A stretch of DNA of 7,759 bases from Bacteroidales bacterium (GTDB lineage Bacteria > Bacteroidota > Bacteroidia > Bacteroidales > UBA1402): the NCBI GenBank assembly GCA_012511135.1, contig JAAZGQ010000274.1, positions 1 to 7,759 on the forward strand, given 5' to 3'. Every line of letters starts with the position of its first letter. Positions within the stretch are counted from its first letter, which is position 1. The translations under genes and the position numbers were made by a program. The notes under the pieces were generated by a model that worked only from the letters and a program-made list of their open reading frames with translations, was not told the origin of the DNA and did no database searches. Below, piece by piece: positions 1 through 6,029 of this stretch.

Positions 1-284
1 AAAAAAGTAAAGACGATCTGATCTTTTTTTATTAAAGAATACTCCTGAGCAATGGGCTCCTTGACTTTAACTATCAGTTGGGCACGTGCATAGACATCTT
101 CGATGAAAGGAAGAAGCTGCGCTCCCTGTTCGAGGTATTCATCGTCGGCAAAACCGCTGTTTACTCCGGCTCCTGCCTGTATGTACACCTGATGCCCGTT
201 ATTTACCAGGGTTTTAGTGCCCGAGGGCGTCATAGCCACCCGGTGCTCGTTGTTTTTGATTTCTTTGGGGATACCGATGATCAT
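1..284 (-). CDS. ald: Alanine dehydrogenase, N-terminal part (3' end cut by window edge)
   Basis: Only the first 94 codons are present; the gene runs off the left edge. Alanine dehydrogenase is a cytoplasmic NAD-dependent enzyme that interconverts L-alanine with pyruvate and ammonia. The visible part is the start of the catalytic domain. It opens MIIGIPKEIKNNEHRVAMTP, with Arg15 and Lys75 (in KVKEP) at the positions known to bind pyruvate in characterised alanine dehydrogenases, and a glycine-rich AGAGVNSGF stretch around residues 37-45. The ATG at 284 was chosen because the family normally begins directly at this IGIPKE segment. There is no Shine-Dalgarno sequence, only an A-rich leader. It lies 68 bases downstream of nth on the same strand, so read-through is possible, but a weak promoter candidate lies in the gap. 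The transhydrogenase alpha subunit is related; the KNNEHRVAMTP form favours alanine dehydrogenase. The NAD-binding domain is not visible. Confidence 0.88.
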   Translation of the reverse strand, partial: MIIGIPKEIKNNEHRVAMTPSGTKTLVNNGHQVYIQAGAGVNSGFADDEYLEQGAQLLPFIEDVYARAQLIVKVKEPIAQEYSLIKKDQIVFTF

Positions 285-290
285 GTTTTT

Positions 291-322
291 CAGTATTAAT
301 CATTCGGGTATAAATATGCAAA
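291..322 (-). promoter_or_regulatory. Possible weak promoter for ald
   Basis: On the minus strand, TTTG (bases 322-319) is followed after 20 bases by TAATACTG (298-291), a partial match to the Bacteroidota TTTG / TAnnTTTG promoter. The -7 box departs from consensus at two bases. It sits so close to the ATG at 284 that the transcript would be almost leaderless, which lowers confidence. Read-through from pheS-nth is the alternative. Confidence 0.25.
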
Positions 323-352
323 AGAAAACTCAGCCAGCAAGCTTGAATAATA

Positions 353-988
353 TTATTTTTTACTGAAATACTGGCAACAGGAAGTCAGACCACAGTCCGG
401 GCAATTGGGCTTGCGGGCCTGGCAGACGTAGCGTCCGTGCAGGATAAGCCAATGATGAGCCAGCCCAAGCAAGTGTTCGGGAAAATGCTTCATCAGCAAG
501 ACTTCGCTTTGTTCGGGTGTTTTAGCTCCGGGTGTAAGTCCCAAACGATTGGCTACTCTGAAAACGTGAGTGTCTACAGGCATGGCAGCCTTGTTGAAAG
601 CACAAATCAGAATGACGCTGGCTGTTTTGCGCCCCACACCGGGTAAACCTAGCAGCTCTTCCATACTGGCAGGCACTTTCCCCCCGAATTGTTCACAAAG
701 AGTCTGAGCCATCCCGACCAGATGCTTTGCTTTGTTGTTGGGGTAAGAACAAGTCCTGATGTATTCAAAGACCTCTTCAGTATTGCTTTGAGCCAAAGCT
801 TCCACATCGGGAAAAGCCTTAAAAAAGGCCGGGGTAATCGTATTCACCCTTTTGTCTGTGCACTGAGCCGACAAAATGACAGCCACCAGCAATTGATAGG
901 GATCTTTGAAATCCAATTCAGTACGGGCTTCGGGCATGTTTGCCAAGAACCAGTCTATTACCTGTTTGTAGCGTTCTTCCAGAGTCAT
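353..988 (-). CDS. nth: Endonuclease III (DNA glycosylase / AP lyase)
   Basis: A 211-residue base excision repair enzyme that removes oxidised pyrimidines from DNA and nicks the abasic site by beta-elimination. Length matches the E. coli enzyme (211). The helix-hairpin-helix is visible as LPGVGRKTA, with catalytic Lys121, and is followed by the HhH-GPD aspartate Asp139 in VDTHVFRV. Near the C-terminus, Cys189, Cys196, Cys199 and Cys205 form the C-x6-C-x2-C-x5-C pattern that holds the 4Fe-4S cluster. The substrate-recognition segment LLVAVILSAQCTDKRVN (residues 33-49) is also typical. The ATG at 988 shares its A with the TGA stop of pheS (TGATG on the minus strand), so translation is probably coupled to pheS and no separate promoter is needed. 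Nothing essential is missing. Confidence 0.97.
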   Translation of the reverse strand: MTLEERYKQVIDWFLANMPEARTELDFKDPYQLLVAVILSAQCTDKRVNTITPAFFKAFPDVEALAQSNTEEVFEYIRTCSYPNNKAKHLVGMAQTLCEQFGGKVPASMEELLGLPGVGRKTASVILICAFNKAAMPVDTHVFRVANRLGLTPGAKTPEQSEVLLMKHFPEHLLGLAHHWLILHGRYVCQARKPNCPDCGLTSCCQYFSKK

Positions 989-2007
989 CAGTAGGCAGCC
1001 CGGAATTGTTCCAGAAAGCGGAGGTCGTTTTCGGAGAACATGCGCAAATCTTTGACTTGGTATTTTAGGTTGGTGATTCGTTCGATGCCCATACCCAAGG
1101 CATACCCGCTGTAAACGCTACTGTCTATTCCGCAATTATCCAGCACATTGGGATCGACCATGCCGCAACCCAAAATTTCGACCCAACCGGTGTATTTGCA
1201 AAAAGGACAGCCCTCGCCGTGGCAGATATTGCAGGAAATATCCAGTTCAGCCGAAGGTTCCGTAAAGGGGAAATAGGAGGGACGCAGCCGAATTTTGGTC
1301 TGCTCTCCGAACATCTCTTTGCAAAAATAGTCGAGCAATTGCCTCAGGTCGGCGTAAGAGACATCTTTGTCCACATACAGCGCTTCGATTTGATGAAAGA
1401 AACAATGTGCCCTGTAGGAAATTGCTTCGTTGCGATAAACCCTGCCCGGGCAGATAATGCGTATGGGAGGACTGGTTTTTTCCATCACCCGGGTTTGCAC
1501 CGACGAAGTATGTGTGCGTAAAACCAGATCGGGATTTTTTTCTATAAAGAAGGTGTCCTGCATATCTCTGGCAGGATGTTCAGGCGGAAAGTTTAGTGAG
1601 CTGAATACGTGCCAGTCGTCTTCGATTTCAGGTCCTTCGGCTATAGTGAAGCCAAGGGTGGAAAATATGCGGATGATTTCGTTCCTTACTATCGACAAAG
1701 GATGACGTGTCCCCAGAGGATGAGGATAAGCGCTTCGGCTTAAATCGAAATTCTGATTGTTTTGTTTTTGATTGTCAAGCTGATCTTTTAAGTCGGTCAG
1801 AACTTGTTGGGCTTTGTTTTTTAGTTCGTTCAGCTTTTGTCCTACCACTCTTTTTTGATCACCGGGAACCAGCCTGAAGTCATTGAACAATTGACTGATT
1901 TCGCCTTTTTTGCTAAGGTATTTGACGCGCAAATCCTCTAATGCTTTCAGGTCCTGTGCCGACCAGGTATCTACTTCGTTCAAAAGTTTTTCAATACGTT
2001 CAATCAT
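988..2007 (-). CDS. pheS: Phenylalanine--tRNA ligase alpha subunit
   Basis: A 339-residue catalytic subunit of the alpha2-beta2 PheRS, which charges tRNA-Phe in the cytoplasm. Residues 1 to about 90 form the N-terminal helical coiled coil that contacts tRNA. The class II core follows: motif 1 around TRHPL (100-104), motif 2 as RVYRNEAISYRAHCFFHQIE (189-208), and motif 3 as GMGIERI with Glu309 and Arg310. A CxxC-x4-CxxC knuckle (Cys259, 262, 267, 270) precedes GWVEILGCGMVDPNVL; it also occurs in many other bacterial PheS proteins. The frame stays open upstream to an ATG at 2187, but that extension would cross the divergent promoters and enter tilS. The ATG at 2007 gives the normal family N-terminus MIERIEKLL. 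The partner gene pheT is not adjacent here, which is common in this phylum. The stop overlaps the nth start. Confidence 0.97.
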   Translation of the reverse strand: MIERIEKLLNEVDTWSAQDLKALEDLRVKYLSKKGEISQLFNDFRLVPGDQKRVVGQKLNELKNKAQQVLTDLKDQLDNQKQNNQNFDLSRSAYPHPLGTRHPLSIVRNEIIRIFSTLGFTIAEGPEIEDDWHVFSSLNFPPEHPARDMQDTFFIEKNPDLVLRTHTSSVQTRVMEKTSPPIRIICPGRVYRNEAISYRAHCFFHQIEALYVDKDVSYADLRQLLDYFCKEMFGEQTKIRLRPSYFPFTEPSAELDISCNICHGEGCPFCKYTGWVEILGCGMVDPNVLDNCGIDSSVYSGYALGMGIERITNLKYQVKDLRMFSENDLRFLEQFRAAY

Positions 2008-2028
2008 AGATATGCAAAATTTAACCCG

Positions 2029-2036
2029 CAAATGTA
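2029..2036 (-). promoter_or_regulatory. Bacteroidota -7 box for pheS-nth
   Basis: On the minus strand the bases read TACATTTG, an exact match to TAnnTTTG, ending 21 bases before the pheS ATG. No convincing TTTG -33 box is seen at 19-21 bases further upstream, so the call rests on the -7 box and its position. It implies a very short leader, leaving no room for a phenylalanine attenuator or T-box. Confidence 0.55.
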
Positions 2037-2088
2037 CAAGTTTATTTTCATACTTGGGTAAGCCAGGGGGCATATCGGATGTTTTTTC

Positions 2089-2096
2089 TACCTTTG
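2089..2096 (+). promoter_or_regulatory. Bacteroidota -7 box for tilS
   Basis: TACCTTTG matches TAnnTTTG exactly and lies 26 bases before the tilS ATG. As for pheS, no good -33 TTTG is present at the right spacing. With the opposing pheS box it makes the 115-base gap a divergent promoter region whose two predicted transcripts do not overlap. Confidence 0.55.
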
Positions 2097-2122
2097 CCAG
2101 CATGGAATAAAGACAGCCAATT

Positions 2123-3511
2123 ATGGACTTGCTTAAGAAAGTTAACTCTTTTATTGAGGAGCAACATTTGCTGAAAAAACAGGACAAGGTTCTGGTGGGA
2201 TTCAGCGGTGGAGCAGATTCACTTGCTTTGCTGGATGTGCTCCGTAGCCTGGGCTATAACTGTGTGGCTGTCCATATGAATTTTCAGCTCAGAGGAGAGG
2301 AAGCCCTTCGCGACGAAGACTTTGTTGTTGATTATTGCCGGGAGCATTCCATAGCTTTGTATGTGGAGCGGGTCGATACTAAGGCCTATGCCAAAAGCAA
2401 ATCTGTTTCCATCGAAATGGCTGCCCGGGAATTGCGCTACGATTATTTTCATAAGATGTTATCCATGACAGGAGCTGCCAGGGTAGCCGTAGGACATCAC
2501 AGCGACGACAGCATCGAAACCTTTTTTATAAACTTGTTGCGGGGCAGCGGAATACGCGGACTCAAAGGCATCAGCCCCCTACAGGGCAAGGTCATCAGGC
2601 CACTGCTCTGTGTAGACAGACAGGAAATTTTGTCCTGGCTGAAGCAAAGAAACTTACAATATGTAACAGACAGCAGCAACCAGGAAACTTTGTACCGTCG
2701 CAACAAAATTCGCCATCAGCTTATACCATTACTGCAAAGTATTGAACCATCGGCCTCTGCTGCTATTGTTCGAAGCATGCAACACCTGACTGCTCCGGCC
2801 AGCCTCTATAATAAAGCGATTGCGGAGGCAATGGACAGGCTAAAGCTTAACAACTCTTTTGGGGACACACAAGATTGTTTTATTCAAAGCTCTGATTTTG
2901 AGTCCTATCCTGAACAATATATCAGCCTGGATATATCAGCCCTGGAACAAGAGCCACTGGCAGCTGATATCCTTTTTGAATGGCTTTCAGCCTATGGTTT
3001 TGATTTTCGAAGCATAGAGCAAATCTGGGTCAGAAGAAAAGGGCAGAGTGGCAGGCAGTACTTTTCGGCTACTCATCGTCTTTTGCTCGACAGGGGGCGC
3101 TTTTTGTTGAACGAAAACAAAAGCCCGGACAATAGGCTATATCCATTGGAAGAGGGTGTTTTTTCCTGGACGGAACCCGTCAAACTGAGTCTCTCGCTCC
3201 GCGAAGCCAATAAAGAGCTACCGCGTTCGGCCTCCTGTGCCTGCCTGGATGCCGATAAACTTAAATTTCCGCTACTTTTACGCAGGCCTTTGCCCGGAGA
3301 CAGTTTTGTGCCTTTGGGTATGAAGGGCCGAAAGTTGCTCAGTGATTATTTTTGTGATCGCAAAAAAAATTTATTTCAAAAAGAATCCTGCTGGCTTCTG
3401 CTTTCCGGCCAAGATATTGTCTGGGTGCTGGGAGAGCGTATTGACCATAGGTACCGCGTAACTGACTCAACGAAACGTGTTTATTGCTTTAGCCTGTCCG
3501 AAGCTAAATAA
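2123..3511 (+). CDS. tilS: tRNA(Ile)-lysidine synthase
   Basis: A 462-residue enzyme that uses ATP and lysine to convert cytidine 34 of the CAU-anticodon tRNA-Ile2 into lysidine, changing decoding from AUG to AUA and identity from Met to Ile; it is normally essential. The N-type ATP pyrophosphatase P-loop is SGGADS (residues 28-33). The family signature GHHSDDSIETFFINLLRG starts at residue 124, TDSSN is at 182-186, and RRNKIRHQLIPLL at 192-204. A middle helical region follows, and the C-terminal TilS_C domain spans about 380-458 (LLRRPLPGDSFVPLGMKGRK onward). Length is slightly above the E. coli protein (432), normal for multi-domain TilS. The ATG at 2123 gives the expected 20-residue lead before the P-loop strand. 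There is no Shine-Dalgarno sequence. It is the first plus-strand gene of the divergent pair with pheS, and rho follows 127 bases downstream under its own promoter. Confidence 0.96.
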   Translation: MDLLKKVNSFIEEQHLLKKQDKVLVGFSGGADSLALLDVLRSLGYNCVAVHMNFQLRGEEALRDEDFVVDYCREHSIALYVERVDTKAYAKSKSVSIEMAARELRYDYFHKMLSMTGAARVAVGHHSDDSIETFFINLLRGSGIRGLKGISPLQGKVIRPLLCVDRQEILSWLKQRNLQYVTDSSNQETLYRRNKIRHQLIPLLQSIEPSASAAIVRSMQHLTAPASLYNKAIAEAMDRLKLNNSFGDTQDCFIQSSDFESYPEQYISLDISALEQEPLAADILFEWLSAYGFDFRSIEQIWVRRKGQSGRQYFSATHRLLLDRGRFLLNENKSPDNRLYPLEEGVFSWTEPVKLSLSLREANKELPRSASCACLDADKLKFPLLLRRPLPGDSFVPLGMKGRKLLSDYFCDRKKNLFQKESCWLLLSGQDIVWVLGERIDHRYRVTDSTKRVYCFSLSEAK

Positions 3512-3541
3512 ATAGCCGGAACCGGTATTTTTATTTCTTAT

Positions 3542-3572
3542 TTTGTAAAAACAAATAAATTAATTATCTTTG
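3542..3572 (+). promoter_or_regulatory. Consensus Bacteroidota promoter for rho
   Basis: TTTG at 3542-3545 and TATCTTTG at 3565-3572 are separated by exactly 19 bases, a full match to the TTTG-N19-TAnnTTTG promoter of the Bacteroidota primary sigma factor. It is the best promoter in the window. Transcription should begin around 3578-3581, giving a leader of about 60 bases before the rho ATG at 3639. Confidence 0.8.
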
Positions 3573-3585
3573 CGCCAGTTTCCTC

Positions 3586-3608
3586 ATGAAGGCATCTCTG
3601 CCTTACAT
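3586..3608 (+). promoter_or_regulatory. Hairpin in the rho leader
   Basis: AAGGCA (3589-3594) and TGCCTT (3599-3604) pair perfectly around a TCTC tetraloop. The stem extends by three more pairs (ATG 3586-3588 with CAT 3606-3608) past one bulged A at 3605. No T-run follows directly, so it is not a classical terminator. It lies within the predicted rho 5' leader and covers an out-of-frame ATG. A regulatory role is only inferred, by analogy with other bacteria in which rho controls its own expression through its leader. Confidence 0.35.
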
Positions 3609-3638
3609 CATCAAAAAAACAATAGTTTATTTCCTTTT

Positions 3639-5852
3639 ATGCCCAACTACAATATTGTGCAACTCAATTCAAAGAGTTTGCAAGAGCTCGTGGAGCTTGC
3701 TAAATCCATTAACATAAAAAAAGTGGACACTTCATCCAAAGAAGCCTTAATATATGCTATTCTGGATGAGCAGGCTCTGCAATCGGCCAGCCGTACCATA
3801 GCCCAAATGAAAGACAGCGAAACCGACGATCGTCGCAAACGCAAACGAATTCCCAAAAACAACCGACAGGATGCTTCTAGAGATCATAAGCAATCGGAGC
3901 CGTCCAAAAAGATACAACAGGAAAAGAACACTCCTGTATCCACATTGCCGGTAACCGATTTGGACATCATTCAAAAAGAAGTGCAGAGCAGAAGTGTTGC
4001 CAAACCGGCATCAGATCAAAAAGATACTGTAGAACAAAAAGAAGCTGCCCGGCCAAAACCCTCTGCTCAGCCAAATGAGAGCCCTGCTCAAAACGAACAA
4101 CAAAAAGCCAAAAAGCCTGGAAGACCCAGGAAAAAAAAGTCAGGCAGTGATAACACTTCCCGGCCTGATGCAGCAGCTCCTCAAGTACAGGCAGCAAGCC
4201 CAAAGAACGAAGGCAGCAATACTCCTGAAACTCCAAAATCTCAGGAAATCCAGACAAAACGGGAGGAAGCTGATGCCACACGGCCTAACAGCTCAACCGA
4301 CATTAAAGATTCCGGAGAGAATCGTAAGCATAACAGACGCGGTACTTCCAGGAGTCAAAAAGAAGAGAGTCAAAAAGCAGGAGAACCCGCAAAGGCTCCT
4401 GAAGAAAGACCTTCTCCCGGGGAAAGACATAGCCCGGAAGTCAAGAAGGCTCTTGAAGACAAACAGGCAGAAGCTTTGTACGAAGAAAATGCTGATACAG
4501 AAGTGACAGCTTCCGAAACTGCACAAAGCAACACCGAAGAAAAGCCCTCCCTGCTGACTGCCGACGAAGAAGCTTTGATCGAAGCCAGGCGCCTGGCAGG
4601 CTTGTTGCCCAAAAATCCGGATTCACAAAACGCCAACCGTCCCCATAAACATCAGGGCAACAACGGCCAGAACAATCCTAACTATAAGAATCAGCGTCAG
4701 CCCAAAACCGAAGAAGAAAAACTTTTTGAATTCGAAGGCATCCTGATGGGCAGCGGTTGTTTGGAAATCATGCCGGAAAACTACGGTTTCCTGCGTTCCT
4801 CCGACTACAATTACATGTCCTCCCCGGACGATATATATGTATCTCAGTCGCAGATCAAATTGTTTGGTCTGAGAACCGGAGATATGGTACTGGGCCCCAT
4901 TCGTCCGCCCAAAGAAGGAGAGAAATATTTTCCGCTGGTGCGGGTCGAAAAAATCAACGGACGCGATCCTTCCTATGTAAGAGACCGTTTGTCTTTTGAT
5001 CATTTGACCCCGCTGTTTCCCGAAGAAAAATTCAATCTCACCGGCAAAAAAGCTTTTGCTAACACTTCGGTAAGGGTGGTAGATATGTTTTCGCCCATAG
5101 GCAAAGGACAAAGAGGCCTGATTGTTTCTCAACCCAAAACAGGTAAAACGGTTTTATTAAAGGACATTGCCAACGCCATCGCTGCCAATCACCCGGAAGT
5201 CTTTATGATCATCCTGCTCATAGACGAACGTCCCGAGGAAGTTACCGACATGGCCCGCAGCGTCAACGCCGAAGTGATATCTTCTACTTTTGACGAACCG
5301 GCCGCCAGGCATGTCAAGATTGCCGGCATAGTGCTCGAAAAAGCTAAGCGTATGGTAGAATGCGGACACGACGTGGTTATCCTGCTCGATTCCATTACCC
5401 GTCTGGCCAGAGCTTATAATACAGTATCACCTGCCTCGGGCAAAGTTTTGTCCGGAGGTGTGGACGCCAACGCACTGCACAAGCCCAAACGTTTCTTTGG
5501 TGCTGCCCGCAACATCGAAAACGGAGGCAGCCTTACCATCATAGCTACAGCACTGACCGAAACAGGATCCAAGATGGACGAAGTTATTTTCGAAGAATTC
5601 AAAGGTACCGGCAATATGGAATTGCAGCTTGACCGCCGCTTGTCCAACAAAAGAATCTATCCGGCCGTTGACATACTGGCATCCAGTACCAGACGCGAAG
5701 ATTTACTGCTAAATCAGATCACCCTGAACAGGCTTTGGATACTGCGTCGTTATTTATCGGACATGAATCCCATGGAAGCCATGGAGTTTTTGAAAGACCG
5801 ACTCGAAAAAACAGACAGCAACGAAGAGTTCTTAGCCTCCATGAACGATTAA
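3639..5852 (+). CDS. rho: Transcription termination factor Rho with long disordered insert
   Basis: A hexameric RNA-dependent ATPase/translocase that ends transcription of untranslated RNA. At 737 residues it is far longer than E. coli Rho (419). Domains: Rho_N helical domain, about 1-45 (NSKSLQELVELAKSINIKK); a low-complexity insert, about 47-360, rich in Lys, Glu, Gln, Ser, Pro and Asn; a cold-shock-like RNA-binding domain, about 363-442 (NYGFLRSSDYNY, DDIYVSQSQIKLFGLRTGD); and the RecA-like motor. Walker A is SQPKTGKT (497-504), with ERPEEVTD following. Walker B ends at Asp584 in VVILLDSITR. The Q-loop/R-loop region is intact (SGKVLSGGVDANALHKPKRF, EEFKGTGNMEL). The frame is open upstream to a TTG at 3570, but that codon lies inside the promoter -7 box; the ATG at 3639 gives the usual MPNYNIVQLN start. 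Catalytic parts look fully functional. Such inserts are known in Bacteroidota; in Bacteroides thetaiotaomicron the Rho disordered region is reported to drive condensate formation. Confidence 0.97.
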   Translation: MPNYNIVQLNSKSLQELVELAKSINIKKVDTSSKEALIYAILDEQALQSASRTIAQMKDSETDDRRKRKRIPKNNRQDASRDHKQSEPSKKIQQEKNTPVSTLPVTDLDIIQKEVQSRSVAKPASDQKDTVEQKEAARPKPSAQPNESPAQNEQQKAKKPGRPRKKKSGSDNTSRPDAAAPQVQAASPKNEGSNTPETPKSQEIQTKREEADATRPNSSTDIKDSGENRKHNRRGTSRSQKEESQKAGEPAKAPEERPSPGERHSPEVKKALEDKQAEALYEENADTEVTASETAQSNTEEKPSLLTADEEALIEARRLAGLLPKNPDSQNANRPHKHQGNNGQNNPNYKNQRQPKTEEEKLFEFEGILMGSGCLEIMPENYGFLRSSDYNYMSSPDDIYVSQSQIKLFGLRTGDMVLGPIRPPKEGEKYFPLVRVEKINGRDPSYVRDRLSFDHLTPLFPEEKFNLTGKKAFANTSVRVVDMFSPIGKGQRGLIVSQPKTGKTVLLKDIANAIAANHPEVFMIILLIDERPEEVTDMARSVNAEVISSTFDEPAARHVKIAGIVLEKAKRMVECGHDVVILLDSITRLARAYNTVSPASGKVLSGGVDANALHKPKRFFGAARNIENGGSLTIIATALTETGSKMDEVIFEEFKGTGNMELQLDRRLSNKRIYPAVDILASSTRREDLLLNQITLNRLWILRRYLSDMNPMEAMEFLKDRLEKTDSNEEFLASMND

Positions 5853-5874
5853 GACTACTCAAGTCATTATATTC

Positions 5875-5916
5875 TGCCGAATTGTCAGCGCTTCTGCCAC
5901 AATTCGGCATTTTTTT
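5875..5916 (+). terminator. Intrinsic terminator after rho
   Basis: A perfect 11-base-pair stem, TGCCGAATTGT (5875-5885) with ACAATTCGGCA (5899-5909), encloses a 13-base loop and is followed at once by seven T residues (5910-5916). It begins 22 bases after the rho stop codon. This is a textbook factor-independent terminator and separates rho from dnaK. The opposite strand has no equivalent T-run. Confidence 0.92.
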
Positions 5917-5953
5917 GTCCTCTTGTCTGTATGGCACGACTTTTGAAAAGTAT

Positions 5954-5986
5954 TTGGTGATTATAAAAAAACAGCCTAATCATCAA
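5954..5986 (+). promoter_or_regulatory. Imperfect inverted repeat upstream of dnaK
   Basis: TTGGTGATTA (5954-5963) and TAATCATCAA (5977-5986) are inverted copies with one mismatch (a G-U pair if transcribed), separated by 13 bases. A TTTG at 5953-5956 overlaps the left arm, and TAATCATC at 5977-5984, 20 bases on, is a degenerate -7 candidate. The repeat could therefore be an operator over a weak or alternative-sigma promoter, or a leader hairpin. It is not the CIRCE element (TTAGCACTC-N9-GAGTGCTAA) bound by HrcA. The remaining leader, to 6029, is A-rich with no Shine-Dalgarno sequence. Confidence 0.35.
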
Positions 5987-6029
5987 CAAAGAGACTAAAC
6001 GAAATTTTTAAACGAAAAAAAACTATATT

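Noticed and set aside
78..299. A 73-codon plus-strand frame at the left edge
   Set aside because: It is antisense to the clearly recognisable alanine dehydrogenase N-terminus.
338..358. Palindromes CAAGCTTG and AATAATATTATT near the nth stop
   Set aside because: Both are short, have no loop and lack a T-run in the right place for an nth terminator; A/T-rich palindromes of this size are expected by chance.
3515..3537. GC-rich GCCGGAACCGGT followed by T-rich sequence after tilS, as a possible terminator
   Set aside because: The two CCGG arms are separated by only two bases, so a stable hairpin with a proper loop cannot form; the T-run is also interrupted.
4075..4506. A 143-codon Lys-rich plus-strand frame within rho
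   Set aside because: It is an alternative frame of the A-rich, low-complexity Rho insert, where stop codons are rare in several frames. It has no start context or recognisable domain.
4623..5132. A 169-codon minus-strand frame opposite rho
   Set aside because: It is antisense to the conserved Rho RNA-binding domain and motor start; the Phe/Gly-rich product is typical of a shadow frame.
5917..6029. CIRCE / HrcA operator or sigma-32-type promoter upstream of dnaK
   Set aside because: I looked for TTAGCACTC-N9-GAGTGCTAA and for a CTTGAA-type heat-shock promoter and saw neither.
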